Shown here piece by piece: positions 9,475-22,461 of a stretch of DNA of 64,000 nucleotides (its first letter is position 1; every line of letters begins with the position of its first letter). This stretch comes from Trichoplax sp. H2 (Eukaryota > Placozoa > Uniplacotomia > Trichoplacea). Position numbers and translations under genes: made by a program. The stretch spans positions 62,001 to 126,000 of the forward strand of contig NOWV01000077.1 of assembly GCA_003344405.1 (NCBI GenBank), read 5' to 3'. Below the pieces are notes generated by a model. It ran no database searches, had not been told where the DNA came from, and saw only the letters and a list, made by a program, of their open reading frames with translations.

Positions 9475-11828
9475 TCTGCATTATATTTTATCCTAATTTT
9501 GTTTAAAGTTTCAGGGATTCGTTTTCCTTCTTTTTGCTCTTTGTGATGTCGATAGTGATTTTAAAAGGATAAGATAATTTCTTATCGCTAATGTCTTTAG
9601 TACCAATTCTGTTGACTTGTTATGACTAGTAGAGTATACTGTACTGTATTTCTTGATAATGATAATTAATCTTTCAATGATGATATTATATTGAACATTT
9701 AATGTTAATCTTTGCTGGCTAATATTTCAGTGAGATGCTATCATTTTAGTAACTTAAAATGTCAGCTAAAATAATTTCATTGAATTAATTCACATGATTT
9801 TATCACGACCAGTCCTTATGAGCAATTTTAACTGTTAGTTATCTATTTTATAATCGTTAATTTTTCTATGGAACTTAATTTTAAATGTAAACTTAACAAT
9901 TTTACCGATATCACGATTTTAAAATGTCTATCACCGCCATCTGCTGAGGGATTACTGGTGTGTTTGACATGTTATATTTATATCACTAGCAACTATGACT
10001 GTACTTTGTGTATAATATGTCTGTATGTATGTACGTATAATGGAAAATTCATTCATTGTACTTGTCAGTAGCTTGGCGTAACAATTTCTATTTTAATTGA
10101 TGGGTAAAGATCTTATTTGTGATATGAATTTGACGCGGTAGTAGATGTAATATTTTCAGAAATCGGGTTATAACTGTGACAGCAAAGTAAAATTCAGTAG
10201 TATGAACAGCATGTATTTCTTTTCGGAATGAAATTATACATTGGTTTAATTATATATTAAGAATATTGATATCGTGATATAGTATGTAATAAACTTTATA
10301 TTTTTGCCTACATGATCATAGTTACACGTAATGACGTAAACGCTTCATATGATTTTCTCTCAGTTATTGGTAAATGGTTGTCATAAATTCAACATTGATG
10401 AATAAAAATTTTCATTGTTTGACGTGCTGCAATATTTATCGATTCTCAAATAGAGTTAGGGTCGATTTGTAGGTTTTTCCATTTCAATAGCGATACAGCT
10501 GAAATAAGTTGACAAATTTTGTAACAACCTAAGTTATTCAATTAATGGTATCGGATTTAGTTGTGTTGTAAAGATTGTAGTTAGCATTGACGATATTTCA
10601 ATTAGCGTCCAACTTTAATACAACAACGTTGACAACATTTAGGTCATGAGCAAAATACAACCCAATTTCTTATATCGTAGACGTTTTCTAATAAGCGTTC
10701 GATATAATATGTAGGCTACAAAGATAACTTAGATCAATGTGCCAAACGGCATTCACTGACATACATTTGAGTGTTGTATTATACTAGTAGATTGAAATTT
10801 TTCAGAACAGTCAGTCAGGTATTTGCGTTTGACAGAACATAACTGTGTACTAGACAACTGGGCAAAGCCACAATTTAAGCAGCATACAATTTATGTCGAA
10901 TCGTGGTGGTACTGTAGTGCGATATAGCAGATCTGTCGTTCTGCTTAGACAAGTTCACATTAACCAAACGTACGATTTCAGTTCAGATCCTTATGTAAAG
11001 TCGTCCATAGTTAACAAATTTATACCAGCTGTTATCTAATACGTAAAACTTGCAATCTGATTGATTGCTGAGCGTATCAAAGTATACAGTTGTTGGTTAA
11101 TGGCTTAACAACAAATACAAGAATGTCTTAAATCCTTTATTCCTAAAACATACATAACGAGACAGCCATCGCAGCAACAACTAAAATTTACTTATATGTT
11201 ATTTTCGTTGGCGTCGCAAAGCTAACCAAGTGGTAGAAAAGATAGACAATGCTATATTTCCGTCAACCTGTCAGATCAAATGACATTATAAAATTTTTGT
11301 CATAAATGTAATCACTAGACGAAATGCAATCTTAGATGACCGCATGACAATCTATAGGAGAAAAATGTAATAAACCTTTTGGTAAGTATTCCTATTACTT
11401 ACGAGAAACAAGTAGAGTGCTATTATAGAATTACACAAGGATTTGATTAATTTGCTACAAACATTATGAAAAGTTTCAATTCGAATTTGAGAACTACATA
11501 AAGTATAATAGCACATTAATCGAACTGCCATATAAAGTACTCAGGGTTAGCAATATATAAACATACAGTGTTACACATAGATAATCCGCAAAAATATTTA
11601 CAAGATCACCAAATAATTGTGCCATATAAAGCAGGTATTATTAGGATCATCTTGCACTGAACAGCCCATATTTACATTTAACAAAAACCACGTACACTGC
11701 CTTACTTCCTGGATACAACGGTAAAATTAATGTTTGTATATCTTTGCACATCAAGTAAGCAAGACCATTTATCAGTTACAATTTCCGTTAATGTGCCCAT
11801 ATTGCGAGTATTACGTAGTTATAAGTAC
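9475..11828. other. Non-coding stretch between the convergent filamin and SLMAP genes
   Basis: No coding exon was recognised; the short open frames lack codon structure and homology. The stretch should contain both 3' UTRs. An AATAAA lies at 10288-10293 on the plus strand, about 815 bases past the filamin stop. An AATAAA on the minus strand lies at 11136-11141, about 690 bases past the SLMAP stop. Such hexamers are common by chance in AT-rich DNA, so neither is a firm polyadenylation site. Confidence 0.6.
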
Positions 11829-11927
11829 TCAAGTACTTCTAGGAGAAAAGCAATTAATTACGAAGAAAAACGCTACAGCGATAACGATAAAGTAAACAGA
11901 AAATTTCAGTGTTCCGATTTGCATTCC
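11829..11927 (-). other. SLMAP: SLMAP terminal exon encoding the tail anchor, reached through a GC-AG intron
   Basis: Read from a TTTATAG acceptor in phase 0, this 99-base exon encodes 32 residues and a TGA. It contains an unbroken hydrophobic stretch (FSVYFIVIAVAFFFVINCF) near the C-terminus. Upstream, the preceding exon holds CAG|GCAAGT at 12088/12087, an exact match to the GC-donor consensus and also in phase 0. Without splicing, the frame runs only six codons further to a TGA at 12067-12069, giving a 550-residue form with no membrane segment. Vertebrate SLMAP ends in just such a tail anchor, which supports the spliced model. This is predicted from sequence only. Confidence 0.8.
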
Positions 11928-14900
11928 CTATAAATATAAGCAATAATTGTATCTTTAACTTGACAGGATTAATGCTAATAGTGCATCGCATAGTTATCTA
12001 TTATTAGAGACTACAATAAATAGTAAGTAATTTAACGGAAACGATTAAAGAAATAATCACATTTTTTCATTCAATTTTTGAACTTGCCTGATCAAGTCGG
12101 TTTCTAAGGTTTTTATTTTCTTCTTGTAATTGACTTTCAAATAAGGTCCGCTCTTCAAGTGACTTTTGTAGAGTTTTAATAGTCTCCATAGTCTTGGTAT
12201 GCTGTCATCGATTTTTTGCCAATACAACCAGATTAGTTCGTAATTATAAAAAATATATCGGGACAATAATCATCTGGTTTAAGTATAGTACGTTTCAATT
12301 TTATACACACCTCATCTTTATTTGCGTCTAATTCGTCTTGTAATGTTCGCAACTTTGAATCGTGCGCAGTCTTTTATGCAAGAAATTGTAATTAGAAATT
12401 ATAACTTGAAAAATTACTAATCTTTCATTACGATAGAGGATGCAGCATACAACGGTCACAAAGATTTCACCTTTAGCAAATCTATCTCCTTTTCTTTCGA
12501 AAACAGTTCAGCAGTAACTGATTGATACTTGCTTTGCAATTCATTGACAAAAATTTTACTTGCTTCTTCTTCGCTTAATAATCTACAGCACATTTTAAAG
12601 GTTAAATTTTAAACTATACCAATATTAACAATCAGTATAATGTAAACTGTCAATTCTTTTCCTTACCTATTAATTTGCTCCTGAAGCCGATTTTTTTCTT
12701 CTGTTAGATCTTTATTGTCTAAAAATTATGTAATCAACCAGGTGTTACATTGCATTAAAATATAAAAACAAGTCGTTCATCCATTTTGCTCTATGATTAG
12801 ATGACAACAACACCTATGACAGCTTGCGCCTCGACGTGATTAATAGCTGTATCAGGAATGCTATCCACTGTAAATGAGAAATTGTCCATCAAATAAATTT
12901 ATTAGTTATCAATAGCTCCAGAAACAAATTTAGTTATAACTTCTTTTTAATTAGATTTCAATAAACCTATAGACTTGAGATAATTAAAAACATCCAGATC
13001 CATTTCTGTAAAAAATTAAATAAAAACTCATGTTGATATCGTTCGAAATGGATAACGATAATGTATTTCTATTCAGAGATACAAAAATTTACATAATCGA
13101 AACTCAAGAAACCTTGTAACTTTTCTATTAAGCGCGTAATTATTTCCATCGCATTTGTAGAAACGTTTCGAATGTCTTTAAATTAAATTAAATTAAAAAA
13201 TTTTAATACAATTTTAATCAGCATATGGTAACTGTTAGCCTATTATTAGTAAGTACCTGTTGAGGCTATATTTGAAATTGCATCGGTAAAATTTAATTTT
13301 ATTCGATAATTTGCTAACAATTCTTCACGTTCATTAATTTTAGCTAAAAACAATAGTGACAGTAGTATCGATAACAGAGTATTATTTGTAAATAAAAATA
13401 CTTCATGTGCAACATATGTGAGTTGTTAAGTAGCAAAATACATATTAACCTTTTGCAACCTTTAACATTTGATCCATTTCTTCACATTTTGTGTTTAATC
13501 CATCAACCTAGTGGTTTACAAAATGGTTTGACCTCTGATGAAGATAATAAGCATAACTATCCATAAACAAGTAAATACCTTTCCAATTAATTCATCATTA
13601 TCGTTCTTGACAGTTTTTAATTCGTTACCTAAGTTCTTATTAGCATCTTCAAGCTAGAGAAAAGTAAATACAATTAGTAATAATGATAGAGCATAGAACT
13701 TAAATCGTTATTATCAGAAAATCCATACATTTGCATTTGTGCTCATAAACGATTGTATCTTGGATTCTGCTTCCTCGTACTGCACTTTTACAAGCGTTAA
13801 CTCTTGTAATACATCATCATATCTAATCTAATAACCAAAATCTATAGGTTATACTTCGTACTGAAATCGGGAATTTAAGCAGTAACACATTGTATTTTAT
13901 AACGAAAAAAGTAAAAAATACTAACCTGCATTTCAGCGAATACTTTATTTGCATTTAACTTTTCCATTAAATTATTTTGTAATGAGTCCTATGTAAAATT
14001 ATAAAAGAAGGCATATTCCATAATCTATTTTTATATAGAAGTGTTGTAGCCGTTGGAAAGCTACAAAACTACTGAATTCAGCTACCGTACCAAGAAAATT
14101 AATCACAATATGATCACTTAACGAGTACTAATCATAATTGGTTAAATTTTTCGAATTGATACGTGTAGTGTACTGTAAGCTCTACCTTTAATTGTAGTTC
14201 GCATCGATACTTTGCCTCTTGACTATCAATCAATTGCTCGCTAAAGGTATCTTTGTTGCCATTCTAGACAATATTAAGTTATCATCAATATTTAGTTCAA
14301 AACACAATGATCAATAGATTATTTAACTAAGTCATAATTAGCTCTAATACATTGTAAATACCTTAGAAAATATTTCTAATTCAGACTCTAAAGTATCAAT
14401 TCGCGCCAAAAGATAATCTTCTTTAATAGAACCCTATACCAAAAAAGTTGACTATATTACTGATAGACATTACCATGCATGTGATAGACCGCCTTGGGTG
14501 AAAATACCTGTAAATTAATTTTCTGGCACTGCTGAACAGCCACTAGAGCTTCCACAACACTAGTTAATTTCATTTTTAAGCTTTTTTCACGTTGGACAGC
14601 TTCCTGTAACAATGAAAGATTGAACAAAATTAAATTAGCAAAATTTAAATTAAGGGGACTCCTTATACGTACCTTCATGTATTTAGACAGTTGAACTAAT
14701 TCCTTTTTACTAATTTCTATTTTATCCTAAAATTGTAAATGTTACCCATTGGTTGTAGGAAAGTAAAATAAGATTAGTATCTGATAAATGCACGGAAGTC
14801 GTGGATCAAGTGAAAGTTATCATCGATTGTTGCTCACATGTTGAACAATACGAACGGGAGGCGTTACAACATCTAGTATTTTATCAGGTGTAGGCATCCT

Positions 14901-17900
14901 AGGAATATGATCAATCATTAATTCATTAGTAAGGTATACTGTACATAAAAAACGATAACAATAATAATAATAATAATAAAAAGATTAAAGTTTAACACTA
15001 AACTGTCATTCTAAATATTTACAGTAAAACAACAATTTTGCTAGGTAGCTATTTTAATATATCAGAAATTAACTGTTACAGTGACATGGAGGCGAATCTC
15101 CATCAATTTGTTTGTTCATGACTATATACTGTATATGCTTTAAGCTCATTTATATTACGTTAAGTAGGAGCGAGGTCAGTAATTTGCTGCAATATTGGCT
15201 GAAGAACTCTCAGTAAATTAATAGTCATTTGTACAACATCTAATTAATGGTCTAGCCCAATGATACTGTGTATACTAAGGCATAGTCACTGAGATAAGCA
15301 ATTAACTTGACTTTCATTTTTGTAAGGAGACATCATCATAATAGGCTGGATCTTACATAAGAATAGAAGTCATTATCTAAATATGATGAAACTAATGAAG
15401 TTACAATATTGCTACTGTATCTCAGGAGTTATTTTCATACATTAGAACAAGAAACTCTTGTTGGTGCAACGTCGTGTTATCAATCAAGTTCAGAAATAAT
15501 AGTAAAATAATAAGTAATCAACCTACCTCTCTCTAGGAATATCAGTTTCGATCGGCCATTCCAGACTTCCGATAATGCAATTATGATTTACTAGAAAGGC
15601 AGAAACAAAAAATTAGTACTTTCTACGTTACCAGCATTGGTAGTAGATAAAGACGTTAATAGGCATAGTTCTAGACCTGATTTTTATTACATAATAATAA
15701 GGTGATATTTAATGACATAATTATTGATGTCTTGGACGCTTATGTTAAGCTTTATAGCACTATGATGGAACGTAAATATCTGACTAATTGGAGGATAACT
15801 CAGCAATTGACAATAATTAATTATATTTAATAATAGTCCAATAGCAGTACCATTTTTATCAGCATCGACAACATCAATACCAAATTGTAGTAGATCGCCA
15901 TTATGCAGTTCCTTAGCTTCGACATCGGTTACAATTCGAGCATTATTGACAAACGTACCATTACTACTATTTGTGTCCTTTAACCATAGCTGTAAGAAAT
16001 GAGAATCAATTATGAGTCAGTAGCTAGAATGGTTGATTCAATACTTAAGCAATAGCAATTTAGGCCATCATGATTAACTACAAGAAATACAAGTTTTAGA
16101 TACATTCAATTACTTCGTCTATAGTATACCATATCTTTAACTAAATGACTTTTATTTTATTCAATACTTGCGCTGTTCATTTTGGCGCAGTACGGTCAGT
16201 ATCTATCTTATGATTCTCTCCCTTCCAACACTTGCGATATACAGCATATTATATCAAGAAAGCGCAAGGCATTAGAACATCAATGCCTTTGCGATATAGC
16301 TTAATTCAACAGTACATATATCATCCAAGATGAACATTTGACACGTACCCATGAAGAAGTAAAGAATTGCGCGTATAGAAGTAAAAATGACCTCTAATAG
16401 CAATAGAATCACATATGTACGTACGTCGAAAGTCAAAAAACCAGCGTAATTATGCCGTGAAGTTTTACACAATTTTACTAGAGGTGTACGCATATGAGTA
16501 ACTGTGTTCAGCTTCTCACTTAGCGGGTGGATCCTGAAGAAATTTTTTAAGCATCAAGGCTTTTAAATCAGTTTTGAACATGATTAACACTGCATTCGAT
16601 AGTTTAACGTCATTCTAAGCATGATCTTTGAGCGTTGAATAAGAACAACACTCCGCCAAGTCATTTTGGCAAGTTTAACGTCTTACGTCTAGGCACGGGA
16701 TAATGACTCATCCAGTAGCATCATCGACTGCTTGATACTCTGAAAATTGATGACACGAGTACTATTCATCAGGGTAGTTTCGGCTAAGGTCCACGAGCAA
16801 TGCAGTCCGTCTATGAACAAGCGATACTTTCCGTATCCTTATAGCATTAACTCGCTCATGTGCAAACATGATATCCAGCAGTAAAATTTGTCCAATGACT
16901 CTGTCCAAGAGTTCAGACCACTAACGTGTAAACTTTGATATCTAGCAGTAACAATCTGTCCAAGAGATCAGACCACTACTGACGTGTAAACTTCAATATC
17001 TAGCAGTAACATCTGTCAAATGACTTTGTCCAGAGATCAGACCACAAACGTGTAAACTTCAATACCTAGCAGTAAAATGTGTCAAATGACTTTGTCCAAG
17101 AGATCAGACCACTAACGTGTAAACTTTAATATCTAGCAGTTAAATCTGTCGACCACTAACGTGTAAACTTCAATACCTAGCAGTCAAATCTGTCAAATGA
17201 CTCTGTTCAAGAGATCAGACCACTACCGACGTGCAAACTTCAATATCTAGCAGTCAAATCTGTCAAATGACTCTGTTCAAGAGATCAGACCACTAACATG
17301 CAAACTTCAATATCTAGCAGTAAAATCTGCATATTAGCGATTAGATCGCTAATATGCAAACGTCAATATCAAGCAGTCAATCTATCAAACCACTTTGTCG
17401 AAGACATTAGAAGGGCAGCAGTCAACTATTGGAGTCCATGGTGTACTGCATTTGCAGAATAGCATTAATAACTCGCTAATGTGCAAACTTGAATATCTCG
17501 CAGTAAAATTGATGGCTGTGACTCTGTCGAGGAGATGACCAGGCCAGCAGTCAACTAAACAGTACTGAATAGGAATGCAAGGACTACAGCCTTTGCAGAG
17601 TAACGGATGTTCAAGATATATTTATTTGACAGCATCTCAAAGGGAATTAGGACTATCTCAAAAGTTTCTTCAACATACTATATGCTACAGTCAGTGCCTG
17701 GTAAAGCAATGGAAGTGATGGAACAATAATAGTATTGACTTGAAGTGAGAAATAAGCGGATTGAGCCAACTCTGTGGGGATTGGCGCCTATCCCTTGCAG
17801 CAGAGAGTGACTAGAGATCATTGAAAGATGGGAGTGCGGTCGTATCATTTCTCGTCGAATGTAACCTAATAGTGTAGTAGATTTTCATGCATATGTTGTA

Positions 17901-18701
17901 AACATGAACTATTACTTATCGCCTAGTCATTTCCTATCAATAGTTGATGTAGAGAGATGATAGTATTTTTCAGTCCACGATGATAACGCAGCCATCGCAT
18001 CGATGGATGCGAGTTCATCGGTCAAGAATAGTGTTGGTAGTCTACAAATGACATTTTGGCCATGGTACTGTCGTCAATGCAATAGAAAGTAAAATCTGAA
18101 CTTTGCCATGAATCAATATCATTTGGAAAGTTACCCCATTAGCAATTCTCTAGCATCAATAAGTCAAAGAGACTAGATTAGGATCAGCATGGTAGGAAAA
18201 GCAAAAAATCCACTAAGAAAAGGCTAAAAACGATTGGATTGGACTCATGCCAGTGGCAGACATCGTTTGCCCTAGTTGCAATGCATGCTAGTGTATAGTA
18301 TGGTGCAAGGGCTGACAAGGCGGAAAAAATCATGTTGAAATGACAACTTGAATCATTGAATGTCATGTTGATCTTGGCTAAGAATAAGTATTCTGCTAGA
18401 CGTAGACAAGTACAAGGCATTGTATTTTGAAATCAAAGTCTACCATTGGCATGGCATGAAAAAAAAACAAGTCTCATTTTACTCCACTGCCTGTCCATAC
18501 CTTGTTATCTTCGTACCACAAGATTGCGTGATTGCGTGACAAAACTTTACACGTAAATATCAAGTTATTGTCAGTCGGTTTAACTCGATAAGTCGATCGA
18601 CCAATCTTGACTGGTTTATTGACATCAATCAGTCGATCATTAAATAAGTGCGAGTGGCCGCAATACTTGAAAGAGACCAAAATATTCACATCGGCCGCCA
18701 T
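11829..18701 (-). CDS. SLMAP: SLMAP homologue: FHA domain, coiled coil and tail-anchor membrane segment
   Basis: SLMAP is a tail-anchored scaffold of ER, nuclear-envelope and centrosomal membranes; its FHA domain recruits phosphorylated MST1/2 to the STRIPAK phosphatase complex. The model has 21 exons and 576 residues: 18701-18501, 15989-15851, 15590-15527, 14898-14838, 14726-14673, 14603-14508, 14433-14362, 14263-14186, 13988-13926, 13827-13729, 13653-13579, 13507-13450, 13343-13257, 13175-13113, 13005-12967, 12867-12814, 12718-12667, 12582-12471, 12370-12311, 12192-12088, 11927-11829. The FHA domain (about residues 5-120) shows KIGRS, CKVLSRNHA and TNSSNGTFVNN, the phosphopeptide-binding core. 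Residues about 160-540 are charged and heptad-like, with EDYLLARI resembling vertebrate SLMAP. Residues 553-571 are one hydrophobic segment followed by only SPRST. The start ATG at 18701 matches the vertebrate N-terminus; no other in-frame ATG lies in the exon's 5' extension. The last intron uses a GC donor. All phases agree. Intron 1 (2.5 kb) holds a minisatellite. Confidence 0.93.
14959..14980. repeat. (AAT)n microsatellite in SLMAP intron 3
   Basis: A run of about seven AAT triplets lies between exons 3 and 4 of the SLMAP gene. Confidence 0.85.
16857..17400. repeat. Minisatellite of 45-70 bp units in SLMAP intron 1
   Basis: About eight units carry the blocks GTGTAAACTT(C/T)AATATCTAGCAG, (A)AATCTGTCAAATGACTCTGT and CAAGAGATCAGACCACTAAC. 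Starts of the first block are spaced 58, 66, 66, 45, 70 and 67 bp, so units vary by internal deletion. A further degenerate unit lies near 17464-17530. Unit length is not a multiple of three and the array sits within an intron, so it is non-coding. Confidence 0.85.
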
Positions 18702-18759
18702 TTTGGAGAAAAAGTTAACCGTGCTCTCTTTTTCTCCAGCCACTGACGTCGTAGCAATA

Positions 18760-18903
18760 CAGTAGTGCAGTAGTGCTGGCTGAGTCCAGCCAGTACTGAG
18801 TATACTGTACTGTAGGACGGTGCCATACTGTACACTCTAGCCTCCACAGTGCAGAGTGTACAGTTTGAAAAGCCTACAGTACTGTACACTGTACTGTAGG
18901 CTT
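18760..18903. repeat. TACTG/CAGTA pentamer patch just upstream of the SLMAP start
   Basis: Several copies of CAGTACTG and TACTGTAC-type words occur in both orientations within 150 bases, directly before the minisatellite and 60-200 bases upstream of the SLMAP ATG. This is the same strand-switching pentamer repeat that forms larger arrays near 28-30 kb and 35.5 kb. It overlaps the expected SLMAP promoter/5' UTR. Confidence 0.7.
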
Positions 18904-18939
18904 ACGATGGCAATAGAAGGAGAGATGGACGGATCTGGT

Positions 18940-20530
18940 CACAATCAACGCCAGTTTGCAAACTGCAACAGCATTCATGAACTTCTACAGGGGTACAGGA
19001 GAATCAAAGCCAGTTTGCAAACTGCAACAGCATCAATGAACTTCTACAGGGGTACAGGAGAATCAAAGCCAGTTTGCAAACTGCAACAGCATCAATGAAC
19101 TTCTACAGGGGTACAAGAGAATCAAAGCTAGTTTGCAAACTGCAACAGCATCAATGAACTTCTACAGGGGTACAAGAGAATCAAAGCTAGTTTGCAAACT
19201 GCAACTTCTACATGGATAACAGTATCAGTAATTCAGTATCGACCCACATTGCAATAGAAGGAGGGATGGACGGACCAGGTCAGAATCAAAGCTAGTTTGC
19301 AAACTGCAACTTCTACATGGATACAGTATCAGTAATTCAGTATCGACCCACATTGCAATAGAAGGAGTGATGGAAGGATCAGGTCAGAATCAAAGCCAGT
19401 TTGCAAACTGCAAGCGCATCAATGAACTTCTACAGGGGTACAAGAGAATCAAAGCTAGTTTGCAAACTGCAACAGCATCAATGAACTTCTACAGGGGTAC
19501 AAGAGAATCAAAGCTAGTTTGCAAACTGCAACTTCTACATGGATAACAGTATCAGTAATTCAGTATCGACCCACATTGCAATAGAAGGAGGGATGGACGG
19601 ACCAGGTCAGAATCAAAGCCAGTTTGCAAACTGCAACAACATCAATGAACTTCTACAGGGGTACAAGAGAATCAAAGCTAGTTTGCAAACTGCAACTTCT
19701 ACATGGATACAGTATCAGTAATTCAGTATCGACCCACATTGCAATAGAAGGAGTGATGGAAGGATCAGGTCAGAATCAAAGCCAGTTTGCAAACTNNNNN
19801 NNNNNNNNNNNNNNNATGAACTTCTACAGGGGTACAAGAGAATCAAAGCCAGTTTGCAAACTGCAACAGCATCAATGAACTTCTACAGGGGTACAAGAGA
19901 ATCAAAGCCAGTTTGCAAACTGCAACAGCATCAATGAACTTCTACAGGGGTACAAGAGAATCAAAGCCAGTTTGCAAACTGCAACCGCATCAATGAACTT
20001 CTACAGGGGTACAAGAGAATCAAAGCCAGTTTGCAAACTGCAACCGCATCAATGAACTTCTACAGGGGTACAAGAGAATCAAAGCTAGTTTGCAAACTGC
20101 AACTTCTACATGGATACAGTATCAGTAATTCAGTATCGACCCACATTGCAATAGAAGGAGTGATGGACGGATCAGGTCAGAATCAAAGCCAGTTTGCAAA
20201 CTGCAACTTCTACAGGGATACAGTATCAGTAATTCAGTATCCACTCACATTGCAATAGAAGGAGAGATGGACGAATCTGGTCAGGATCAAAGCCAGTTTG
20301 CAAACTGCAACAGCAATTAATGAACTTCTACATTGCAATAGAAGGAGAGATGGACTGATCTGGTCACAATCAATGCCAGTTTGCAAACTGCAACAGCATT
20401 CATGAACTTCTACAGCGGTACAGTATCAGTATCCACTCACGTTGCAATAGAAGGAGAGATGGACTGATCTGGTCACAATCAATGCCAGTTTGCAAACTGC
20501 AACAGCATTAAATGAACTTCAACAGGGGTA
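18940..20530. repeat. 59-bp minisatellite with a perfect palindrome in every unit; contains an assembly gap
   Basis: The basic unit is 59 bp: successive AGTTTGCAAACT blocks near 19851, 19910 and 19969 are exactly 59 apart. It includes AATCAAAG(C/T)CAGTTTGC, ACTGCAACAGCATCAATGAA and CTTCTACAGGGGTACAAGAG. AGTTTGCAAACT is a perfect 12-bp palindrome. A longer variant unit inserts a block with TCAGTAATTCAGTATCGACC and CATTGCAATAGAAGGAG; the short and long units are interspersed, giving a compound array. The unit is not a multiple of three, so the repetitive open frames across it are not genes. The true length is unknown because of the N gap inside it. Confidence 0.93.
19796..19815. other. Assembly gap of 20 Ns inside the minisatellite
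   Basis: Twenty undetermined bases interrupt one unit between AAACT and ATGAAC. In intact units these words are 12 bases apart (GCAACAGCATCA), so 20 cannot be the real size if only part of a single unit is missing. It is more likely a placeholder over a collapsed part of the array. Confidence 0.97.
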
Positions 20531-22461
20531 CAGTTACTACAGTACATCGGCTCACTGGAATTCCTTGGCAACGCCAAGCATGCAAGAACGATAATAGAAA
20601 ATCTATGCTAAATCAGGGACTATCACTGATAATTAGAATTGAAAAGCCTGCTGTACAGTGTACAGCTGTCAGTTGGAAGGGATACGTTCACGCTGAACTG
20701 ATCAATAAAGTTGTAGTAAAGTGGAGCGTTGCCGACATACACTTGGGTGTTGTCAGTAAAGCATAAGCAAATGGCTAGCAATCAATGGTACAGTATGGCA
20801 TTAGTACAGCAGCAAATCCTCAGTTATATTGAATAGTCAAACACCTAGCTCATGATTCTTCGCGTACTTGCTTACAGTACAGTACTTTCTGATTTGTAGG
20901 ATAAATAGTTTTTATATTTTTAGAAAAAAGGCGAATGAGCGCTTTCTTCCAAGAACCTCGCAAAACTGATGTACTGTATACCTATGATTGCACGCTACTG
21001 CACAAAACTGGAACAGCCGTCAATATAGGAACGTCATAACTTTCTTAGTGCAGATATCTCTTTAGTAAAGCTCACATCGCTAACAGAAATAAAATGCTAC
21101 TTGCTTTCAACTCTCCTATTAGTCACTGTTTTAGTGTATGTACGACGCCATCACTATGTATTGACTGTATCTGTGATAATCAAGTAGATCGTCATCAATT
21201 ACTGTACATTAACTTACTGAAGGTACTGTCCGCATAGATGATTATTCAATACAACATACTGTACGTAGAACTGTTAAAAAAAAGCGTATTACGCTGCCAG
21301 TAATTGCATTTGTTTACGCTATCATCATCCAAAAACGTAGCCATCGACAATTCTACTTTCGTAGTGACTTCGCACTAGGATAGAGTCCTTCCTTAAGGTT
21401 AAAATAGAATAGACGTGCATAATAAATAGCCTACGAGTATAGGACGTGAAATACCTCCTCCATCGAGATACATAGTTTAAGCATGTACTGTAGTCGTACT
21501 GATCTGAATTGCATGCGCGAACATACGTACAGTACGTGAATCAGATCACTTTTATTGTTCATAAGTAATACACGCACTACGAGCATGAATACTGCATTCT
21601 ATACGAGTAAATCGCAGTTATCATAGCTTACAATCTTCACCTCGATTATCCACTACAGTAGTACTCATCAAAAAATATCCGTACAAAAAAATGTTATCCT
21701 CTAGGCATTAAAATCACTTCTTCGTTGTAATTTTTCCTTTAATGCGTATAAAGTAAATAAGCGCATACTGCCAGCTATATGACCTAAGCAGGCATAAAAT
21801 GATACTATGCATCCAAAATTATTTTCAGTTAAAATTTTTCCGGTTACAATGTTAAAATGTAATTATTTCCTAATATACCTATTTACTTTAATCAAGATAT
21901 CCTAAGCGTTATTAATTTTTCGTACATACACGAGTATATATATATATGGATATTATAACAGCATACTACATGGAATGCAAAATATACTGCATAGCAATTT
22001 TGCAACCATTTATAATTCCATCGTTAATCCGCACAGAAGCCAAAGTACCTCGCGGTGCATCCGAACATAATCTTACATTAAGAAGTGAATAACATTCACA
22101 AGTACTATAAATACACTGCACTACACAGTGTCTATACGATATAAGTAAAATCTGCTTTGCCAATCTGCACTGCGTTACTATCATACATTTTCGCGTAGCA
22201 AAAGCATACACTAAAATGAAATTTAATAAATTAATTTACAAGCTAATACCATAATATTTTCGCGTTACCAATATCAAAACAATACTGATTTCGATATTGT
22301 TATAATTATCTTTAGAATTAAAATCATTGAATAAGAATAAATTTGCGAATTAACGCCAGTATACACATAAGGAAACTACTGCAATGAGATAGATAAAATT
22401 CGTCTTGTACCTAACTGCTTGGATTAATTGCCAATATCCTAACAATAGCCTAAAATGGAAC

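Larger units (their letters stand above)
18702..22461. other. Intergenic stretch upstream of SLMAP and downstream of USP2
   Basis: No gene was recognised. It should contain the SLMAP promoter and the USP2 3' UTR. The left half is dominated by a pentamer-rich patch and a 59-bp minisatellite. From about 20540 to 22461 there is AT-rich single-copy sequence with no exon I can support. The open frames through the minisatellite come from the repeat. Confidence 0.6.

Noticed and set aside
9868-10071. 67-codon open frame in the filamin 3' region
   Set aside because: Probably a chance frame in the 3' UTR; no homology or domain.
18702-18743. SLMAP frame extended upstream to a GTG codon
   Set aside because: There is no in-frame ATG there. 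The ATG at 18701 matches the vertebrate SLMAP N-terminus and has a good context.
18856-20258. Several open frames encoding a repeated NFYRGTRESK-type peptide
   Set aside because: They follow the 59-bp minisatellite. The unit is not a multiple of three, frames change at each unit and one crosses the N gap, so these are by-products of the repeat.
18940-20530. CRISPR-like regular repeats
   Set aside because: Units abut with no unique spacers, they are 59 bp long, and the surroundings are an animal nuclear genome. It is a minisatellite.
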